From positions 1 through 9,984 of the forward strand of contig JAIOYM010000042.1 in assembly GCA_021741085.1 (NCBI GenBank): a stretch of 9,984 nt of DNA. The letters run 5' to 3'. Position 1 is the stretch's first letter. Each line of letters starts with the position of its first letter. Made by a program: the position numbers and the translations under genes. This document shows, in pieces, positions 6,058-9,984 of the stretch. This DNA comes from Rickettsiaceae bacterium (GTDB lineage Bacteria > Pseudomonadota > Alphaproteobacteria > Rickettsiales > Rickettsiaceae). Below the pieces are notes generated by a model. That model did not search any database. It was not told the origin of the DNA and saw only the letters and a program-made list of their open reading frames with translations.

Positions 6058-6801
6058 ATGGATAAAGACACACAAATACAACAACTAGCACATTCAGCTG
6101 AAGATGAAGCTGCTTTGATTGCTCGAGTCTTAGCTAAAGCAAAAATTGAAATCGAAAGCGTTCAACTTCTTCTAGCTAAGATGTCACCAGTACAAGCTTT
6201 TGACAATACTCCAAGTGCCCAACCTCTAGCAGATAATTTTGATAATCTTATTAAGATTATTGATAATGAAGCAATGACAACATTTAACTCTTCCCAAGTG
6301 GCACAAAATGGTGATAGTAACGAAGCGGAAGATCAAATGCAAGAGAAGGATTATACAGAGAATTTTTTCAAAGAAGTTGAAGTTGAGATTAATGTTAACG
6401 ACGATGCCGCTGAAGGCCAAATACAAAATCAAGCTTCTGACATAGAGCAGCTACAGCAAATAAACCAGCCAGAGAGTAAAGGAGTTACCAAAAAAAATCT
6501 TAAAGAAACCCTTCAAGAAGTCGCTGAAGAAGTTATTGAAAGTGAAGAAAGCCCCCGAAAAAAACTTGAAGAAGTCCTTGAAAAGGTTGTTGAAAGAGAA
6601 GAAAATTCTGAAAAAAGTGTTGAAGAAGTCGCTGAAGAAAAAGTTGATTCTAATCTAGTTATTTGTGAATTTTCAAATAATGATGGGAACAATGAAGATG
6701 CGCCTATTGATTCTAATCAAATAGTTATTCAGGAAGTATTAGATAGTAAGGATAACAACGTAAATCTTTCTGCTCAAGAGTCTAGTGAGGCTATTCATTA
6801 A
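6058..6801 (+). CDS. Acidic protein with an 18-residue tandem repeat, function unknown (247 aa)
   Basis: Not recognised. It is strongly acidic, rich in Glu, Asp, Asn and Gln. The N-terminus (residues 1-45, HSAEDEAALIARVLAKAKIE and following) looks helical. The middle is low complexity, and residues 152-198 form about two and a half copies of an 18-residue unit of the pattern L-x-E-V-x-E-x-V-x-E-x-E-E. At DNA level the period is exactly 54 bp (starts at 6511, 6565, 6619). The unit should form an amphipathic or coiled-coil helix. There is no signal peptide or membrane segment. The start ATG at 6058 follows a good ribosome site (AGAGG, 5-6 bases upstream). The composition is typical of fast-evolving, lineage-specific rickettsial proteins, some of which are secreted; nothing here proves that. 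A hairpin lies just after the stop. Confidence 0.75.
   Translation: MDKDTQIQQLAHSAEDEAALIARVLAKAKIEIESVQLLLAKMSPVQAFDNTPSAQPLADNFDNLIKIIDNEAMTTFNSSQVAQNGDSNEAEDQMQEKDYTENFFKEVEVEINVNDDAAEGQIQNQASDIEQLQQINQPESKGVTKKNLKETLQEVAEEVIESEESPRKKLEEVLEKVVEREENSEKSVEEVAEEKVDSNLVICEFSNNDGNNEDAPIDSNQIVIQEVLDSKDNNVNLSAQESSEAIH
6511..6651 (+). repeat. 54-bp in-frame tandem repeat inside the acidic ORF
   Basis: Units start at 6511, 6565 and 6619 (the third is partial). They share blocks such as GAAGAAGTC, GCTGAAGAA and GAAAG(A/T)GAAGAAA. The period is a multiple of three, so gains or losses of units would change protein length without a frameshift. Confidence 0.7.
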
Positions 6802-6808
6802 AACCCCT

Positions 6809-6883
6809 GTATAAAAGTTAACAACTTTTCAATTTATACCTATGATCAAAATTCAGAAAGCATAAGACCTTTTTTGAATTTTG
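6809..6883 (+). terminator. Tandem hairpins after the acidic ORF, possible terminator
   Basis: The first hairpin is AAAAGTT-AAC-AACTTTT (6813-6829), nested inside GTAT/ATAC. The second is a 9-bp perfect stem, CAAAATTCA/TGAATTTTG (6847-6855 and 6875-6883), extendable inward through AAAG/CTTT with a bulge. Both stems are AT-rich and neither has a clean T-run, so termination is only suggested by position. Confidence 0.35.
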
Positions 6884-7055
6884 CTATGGGTAGCAAATCA
6901 TATTTAGTAATAATTTTTTATCAAGACATTTTTATTGTTGTCCATTTGATAGTATCTACAAACACAGAGTATTTTTTTTGTAAATAATTAGCAAATTAGC
7001 TTATTATTAATATTTTATATTTAAAATATGTATGTAAATAACACCCCTAAAGTAT

Positions 7056-7077
7056 TATTTTATACGTAAAAGTTGAT
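7056..7077 (+). promoter_or_regulatory. Leader motif shared with the 6058 gene
   Basis: Matches 6008-6029 at 17 of 22 positions (TATTTTA-n-n-CG-n-AAAAG-n-T-n-AT); four of the five differences are transitions. It ends 27 nt before the ATG at 7105, and the other copy ends 28 nt before the ATG at 6058. The octamer CAAACTAA follows both (6032-6039, 7084-7091). This is probably a -10/start region with an adjoining common element. Confidence 0.4.
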
Positions 7078-7104
7078 ACGAAACAAACTAACAATATAAC
7101 TAAA

Positions 7105-7953
7105 ATGAACAGAACGATTATAAATATAGAAAGCAATGAACAAAAAAGGCTAAATGATAGAGAAATTTTAAAGAAATTAGATTCAACATATAGTGAGATG
7201 CCAAGAGAAGAAGTATTAGATTTTCTTGTTATAGAAGGAAAAAAGTTGGGTTTGTGTATTATGGATAAGACTAATCCGGATTCAAGTTATACTAATTATT
7301 TGAGAGACATATTATATTTTATATATCAGGTTGGTGCAAATCAAAAAACCTACGTTACGTTGTCAGATGAGACAAGATTTTTAAAAGATGAAGATTCGCG
7401 CACGAATTTTTTTGCTGCTGTAGCTGATAAGTTAAAACAAAATGACAAACTAGAATCTATGAGTTTTGGCTTTGATTGGACTACTAATCCCGGGTGTTAT
7501 GATTTACTTATAAACTCAATAAAAAGCAATAATACTATAAAATTTATAACCTTTCCAAAAGAGCCTTCTGGAAGATTTATTGCTGAAATGCTGCTTAAAG
7601 AAAATACAATAAAACTTGCTACTTCACAATTCGATCCAAAATTTTTAGAGAGAGTTTATACACTAAGCGAAATTTTAAAAGTGAAAAAGAATTGTTTCGA
7701 TGATACTAATTTTGAAACGTGGAAAATTAACAATGAATGTAATGTAGATTACGATTACAAGCTGGTCAAAATAGAAAATCAGCTTAACTATTTGAAGAAG
7801 TTAGAAGACGATTTTAGTAATCAAATAGCAGCTAATGATATTGATAATCAATTGAAATATGATACTAAAGATAGCGGTGCAGACGATAATAATAGTGATG
7901 GTGATATTCAAAAGAAGGTAGAACATCTTGCTGGCGATGGTTTAACAGAGTAA
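7105..7953 (+). CDS. Protein of unknown function with weak leucine-rich-repeat-like segments (282 aa)
   Basis: I do not recognise a family. The N-terminal 95 residues are charged and probably helical. Residues 103-176 hold three related stretches of the pattern (L/I)-x-x-x-(I/L)-K-x-N-x-(T/K)-(L/I)-x-x-(I/M)-x-F: around NDKLESMSF, NNTIKFITF and ENTIKLATS. They recur every 25-28 residues, resembling degenerate ribonuclease-inhibitor-type leucine-rich repeats, which usually bind proteins. The C-terminus (about 215-282) is a coiled-coil-like KIENQLNYLKKLEDDF stretch followed by an Asp/Asn-rich tail. There is no signal peptide or membrane segment. The ATG at 7105 has no clear ribosome site. The stop lies 2 bp before a repeat element, so the present C-terminus might have been set by an insertion. 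The LRR call is tentative. Confidence 0.7.
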   Translation: MNRTIINIESNEQKRLNDREILKKLDSTYSEMPREEVLDFLVIEGKKLGLCIMDKTNPDSSYTNYLRDILYFIYQVGANQKTYVTLSDETRFLKDEDSRTNFFAAVADKLKQNDKLESMSFGFDWTTNPGCYDLLINSIKSNNTIKFITFPKEPSGRFIAEMLLKENTIKLATSQFDPKFLERVYTLSEILKVKKNCFDDTNFETWKINNECNVDYDYKLVKIENQLNYLKKLEDDFSNQIAANDIDNQLKYDTKDSGADDNNSDGDIQKKVEHLAGDGLTE

Positions 7954-7955
7954 CT

Positions 7956-8057
7956 GAGGCTGCTGCAACATAAAAAAGCAGCGTAATTCTTTCGAATTTC
8001 CGCAGGCCGTTTGTTGCAGCTTTCAAACAGTCACTAGCTTTTTGAGTTAAGCTATAT
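7956..8057 (+). repeat. 103-bp repeat, family 2, copy 2
   Basis: Homologous to 1846-1948 at about 80% identity. It starts 2 bp after the stop codon of the 282-aa gene. GCTGCAACA (7961-7969) and TGTTGCAGC (8012-8020) form a 9-bp inverted repeat inside it. Read on the minus strand both copies are open in the same frame and give related peptides (YSLT-x-KASD, KAAT-x-GL, LFYVA). Confidence 0.7.
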
Positions 8058-8275
8058 GTGCTTGAATTTAAAAAGAATTTGTAGACTTCAGAAGGCTTGA
8101 CGCGAACCAAACTCAACCAAACCCAGAGTTTGCCAACAAAACCACCAAATTAAAACACTAATTTAAAGATAATTTGCCTGATTTTTTGAAAATTTTGATG
8201 CCCCCGCAACAATTTTTAGTCAATTTTGTTTCAAATGAGAAAATTACGCTGTTTTTTATGTTGCAACAACCTCTA
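7956..8275. mobile_element. Inverted-repeat-bounded block of about 320 bp (MITE-like)
   Basis: The left end (7956-7992, GAGGCTGCTGCAACATAAAA and on through CAGCGTAATT) and the right end (8238-8275, read on the minus strand as GAGGTTGTTGCAACATAAAA and on through CAGCGTAATT) are imperfect terminal inverted repeats of about 35 bp with only a few differences. The interior has no transposase-like frame. This is the layout of a non-autonomous miniature element. The TGTTGCAA core near the tips is reminiscent of IS6-type ends, but that is weak. I could not find a convincing target duplication. Confidence 0.5.
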
Positions 8276-8276
8276 G

Positions 8277-8296
8277 AGCAAATAGCGTGATGACAA
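8277..8296 (-). repeat. Fragment of repeat family 1 next to the inverted-repeat block
   Basis: Read on the minus strand this is TGTCATCACGCTATTTGCTC, one mismatch from TGTCATCACGCTCTTTGCTC in copy 4 (1454-1473). It starts directly outside the right end of the 7956-8275 block, suggesting that block landed in or beside an older family 1 copy. Confidence 0.45.
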
Positions 8297-8314
8297 AAAT
8301 CTATGATTTTCAAG

Positions 8315-8356
8315 GAATTACAGTAATTCAAATATGCCCCGTTGCCAGATGGGGCA
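8315..8356 (-). terminator. GC-rich hairpin plus palindrome after the coiled-coil gene, probable terminator region
   Basis: TGCCCC/GGGGCA (8335-8340, 8351-8356), extendable by GT/AT to an 8-bp stem with a 6-nt loop, stands out in AT-rich surroundings. It lies 27 bp past the stop of the minus-strand gene. A second perfect palindrome, GAATTACAGTAATTC (8315-8329), follows on the minus strand. There is no long T-run, so intrinsic termination is plausible but not certain. Confidence 0.45.
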
Positions 8357-8382
8357 CGTTTAAAGATAGAACCAATATTATT

Positions 8383-9570
8383 CTAATCGCAGTTATCAAA
8401 TGTAGAATTGGGGTCTGTCAGTTTTACTTCTGTATGATTGTTGTCTTGAGGTACTTCATTGAATTCATAAGCAGAATCCATTTCACCCTTATCAGTCTCC
8501 TGGTCTTTTACTTTATTATCTTGTTCTGATGTTTTCTTTTCCTCTTCTTTATTACCTCCATCGTTATCTTTTTCTTTAAGTTCACACAACTCAAACTTTT
8601 TTTCTAGCTTTTCCCAATCTTCACTCTTAAGCCCCACCAACTTGAACAAATCTTGTTTTTGTTTATCTTTTAAATCTTCTACCACGTTTATATTCAACTT
8701 AACTATGTCTTTAAGTTGATTTTCATTTACTGCTTTACTAATCCGCTCTATTAAATTTTTATATCCGGTAGAGTCTTTAGATATATTTTCTCTAGCATGC
8801 AAGAACTCTATAATTTCATATGTTTTTTTATGAAATTCGTCGTTTTTAAGTGAAGATGTATTCTGAAGTTTGTCTAAGATTTTTTTTACAGTTGCAGCAG
8901 GAAAATGTTTGTCTTTTAAATCTAAAAAATATTTTTTTATAGCATCATAAGCAAGTGTCGAATTTACTTCTTGAGTTAGAATTTTTAGTATTTCTTCTTT
9001 TGCCTTTTTTATTTTGGGATCGTTTCTACTTATCCCACTCGATTTGTTTGGTGGAAAAAGCACAGGGTCTATAGCAGAATTGATGTGTCCTGTCAATTCA
9101 GCTATGTTTTTTTTCTTTTCTTCTTTTTGTCTAGATTCAAGCGTTTTTAAAATATGTTCTTTTTCTTCTTTAATATTTTTTATTTTGGGATCGTTTTGAA
9201 ATGATTGCAGCAAACTCTTTTGAAAATAGTGTTCATTCTTTTCACTTATTTCGTGACCTTTTTGTTCAAATTCATCAATTATTTGTTGCAACTCTTTTTT
9301 TTGTTTAGATTCAAGCTTTTTTTGTAATGATTGCAGCAAGCTATCTTGAAAAGATTGTTCATTCTTTTCACTTATTTCGTGACCTTCTTGTTCAAATTCA
9401 TCAATTATTTGTCGCAACTCTTCTTTACAGTCTTCACCGTTTAGTAAAATTAGTGCCTGCTTGAAAGTAAGTATGAATACTTTCCTTTTTGGGTCATCTG
9501 GTTTTAGTGCCTTATACTCATTTATAAGAATTTCTCTGGTCCAGGATGCATCATTGTTATTATTTTTCAT
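8383..9570 (-). CDS. Lys/Glu-rich, probable coiled-coil protein with a 42-residue duplication, function unknown (395 aa)
   Basis: Not recognised. The N-terminus starts with an Asn-rich MKNNNND stretch, then a helical segment to about residue 45. Residues 51-83 and 93-125 are near-identical copies of a unit with ELRQIIDEFEQEGHEISEKN and FQ-x-SLLQS; the DNA copies (9322-9420, 9196-9294) are about 90% identical. NDPKIK recurs at 126-131 and again before residue 190. Residues 140-330 are helical and charged, likely coiled coil, with FPAATVKKILDKL as a possible folded patch. The last 65 residues are an acidic, Gln/Asn/Glu-rich tail. There is no signal peptide or membrane segment. The ATG at 9570 has no clear ribosome site and I see no convincing promoter. 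The composition resembles the two other orphan ORFs in this part of the window. An effector role is possible but unproven. Confidence 0.8.
   Translation of the reverse strand: MKNNNNDASWTREILINEYKALKPDDPKRKVFILTFKQALILLNGEDCKEELRQIIDEFEQEGHEISEKNEQSFQDSLLQSLQKKLESKQKKELQQIIDEFEQKGHEISEKNEHYFQKSLLQSFQNDPKIKNIKEEKEHILKTLESRQKEEKKKNIAELTGHINSAIDPVLFPPNKSSGISRNDPKIKKAKEEILKILTQEVNSTLAYDAIKKYFLDLKDKHFPAATVKKILDKLQNTSSLKNDEFHKKTYEIIEFLHARENISKDSTGYKNLIERISKAVNENQLKDIVKLNINVVEDLKDKQKQDLFKLVGLKSEDWEKLEKKFELCELKEKDNDGGNKEEEKKTSEQDNKVKDQETDKGEMDSAYEFNEVPQDNNHTEVKLTDPNSTFDNCD
9196..9420 (-). repeat. 126-bp-period in-frame duplication inside the coiled-coil gene
   Basis: Two copies of about 100 bp (9322-9420 and 9196-9294) differ at about nine positions. 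A shorter echo of the linker (LES-x-QK-x-E) is encoded near 9120-9150. The close DNA identity suggests a recent duplication by slippage or unequal recombination. Confidence 0.75.
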
Positions 9571-9795
9571 GGTATAAAAATTGTTAGTTAATTAATAAAA
9601 AATTATTGATGTATTTTACAAGAATATCTCGTCTAGCAAGAATACTTAACTAATCTATAGCATAAATAGTAAATAAAAAGTTAACAATTTAAGGTTATAA
9701 TAATTTTTAAATTTTTTGAGTAACTAAACCTTTGTGTGATATTTTGTATTGAATAAAAACATAATTGTCAGCTGGGGCAAAAGGCGCATAGGACT

Positions 9796-9984
9796 CTTCT
9801 ACGTTACCGCTAGGGGGTGTTTCTGCTTTTATAATAGAATCGCTTGAATGCCTGGAAAGTCATGCTTTAGTGTCATCACGCTCTTTGCCTTGGCAAAGGG
9901 CAGTGTGCGAAAATAATGTTTTGCTCTAGCCTTGGTTTGATAATACGGTAGTTCGGCTGCTTGGGAGTGCCTACAAGCACTAGC
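9796..9984 (+). repeat. Modular hairpin repeat, family 1, copy 5 (runs off the window)
   Basis: Begins CTTCTACGTTACCGCTAGGGG, like copy 1 at 692-714, then the head module, the extra module with hairpin CTTTGCC-TT-GGCAAAG (9883-9898), TAGCCTTGGTTTGATAATA, and the TTCGGCTGCTTGGG junction seen in copy 4. After that it diverges into AGTGC-CTACAA-GCACT, a different short palindrome in the place of the usual arm. It shows that the family is dispersed and not confined to the tandem array. Confidence 0.8.

Larger units (their letters stand above)
6802..7104. other. Intergenic region with two hairpins and a leader motif
   Basis: No ORF. It contains two hairpin-forming sequences after the acidic ORF (6809-6839 and 6847-6883), a possible promoter TTGATA-18 bp-TATTTT (6946-6975), and near its right end the 22-bp motif (7056-7077) shared with the leader of the 6058 gene. 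The rest is plain AT-rich sequence. Confidence 0.5.

Noticed and set aside
6226..6432. 68-aa minus-strand open frame
   Set aside because: Antisense shadow of the acidic gene; the hydrophobic composition is what a Glu/Asn-rich gene gives in reverse.
7865..8116. 83-aa minus-strand open frame
   Set aside because: It overlaps the end of the better-supported 282-aa gene and lies mostly in the family 2 repeat; start and ribosome site are unconvincing. The conserved peptide is noted as a finding instead.
7956..8275. Complete insertion sequence with transposase
   Set aside because: No frame between the inverted repeats is long enough or shows a catalytic motif, and no clear target duplication was found; only a miniature, non-autonomous element is supportable.
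8287..8529. 80-aa plus-strand open frame
   Set aside because: Antisense to the 395-aa gene for most of its length, begins in repeat debris, and the hydrophobic tail is the shadow of the Lys/Glu-rich gene.
9014..9199. 61-aa plus-strand open frame rich in Phe/Ser
   Set aside because: Pure antisense shadow of the Lys/Glu-rich coiled-coil gene.
9571..9795. Promoter of the 395-aa gene
   Set aside because: Several partial hexamers exist (for example TTAAGT-17-TATTCT on the minus strand) but the region is so AT-rich that none stands out from chance.

Overview
The window is AT-rich (roughly one third G+C by eye) and bacterial. Three recognisable housekeeping proteins (the C-terminal half of ClpX, the DNA polymerase III delta subunit HolA, and an endonuclease-type MutL), an initiator tRNA, long repeat-filled spacers and lone Lys/Glu/Asn-rich ORFs fit an intracellular alphaproteobacterium of the order Rickettsiales. 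That placement comes from gene content and style, not from a database search, so genus is left open.

Layout. 1-671 (+): 3' part of clpX, cut by the window edge. 672-1956: gene-free DNA with four head-to-tail copies (about 200 bp each, one with an extra 82 bp) of a modular hairpin repeat, then a decayed tract and a copy of a second, 103-bp repeat. 1957-2175 (-): a small conserved-looking 72-aa protein with its own near-consensus promoter. 2325-3341 (-): holA. 3342-3755: a gene-free stretch with four exact and two one-mismatch DnaA boxes next to a 30-bp pure A/T run, which is a candidate replication origin or DnaA-controlled region. 3756-5606 (-): mutL. 5645-5721 (-): initiator tRNA-Met, with a promoter that may also serve mutL.

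Right third: three ORFs I do not recognise by name. 6058-6801 (+) is a very acidic protein with an 18-residue tandem repeat. 7105-7953 (+) has weak leucine-rich-repeat-like periodicity. 8383-9570 (-) is a Lys/Glu-rich, probably coiled-coil protein with a 42-residue internal duplication. The first two share a 22-bp motif at almost the same distance from their start codons, suggesting common control. A roughly 320-bp block bounded by inverted repeats lies just after the stop of the 7105 gene and contains the second copy of the 103-bp repeat. A fifth copy of the first repeat family begins at about 9796 and runs off the window.

How the parts relate: ClpX (proteolysis), HolA (clamp loading) and MutL (mismatch repair) are core functions. 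The DnaA-box cluster lies between mutL and holA, and one box sits inside the holA promoter, which would couple replication initiation to clamp-loader supply if it is functional. The right-hand ORFs look like lineage-specific accessory proteins; nothing in them proves secretion or an effector role.
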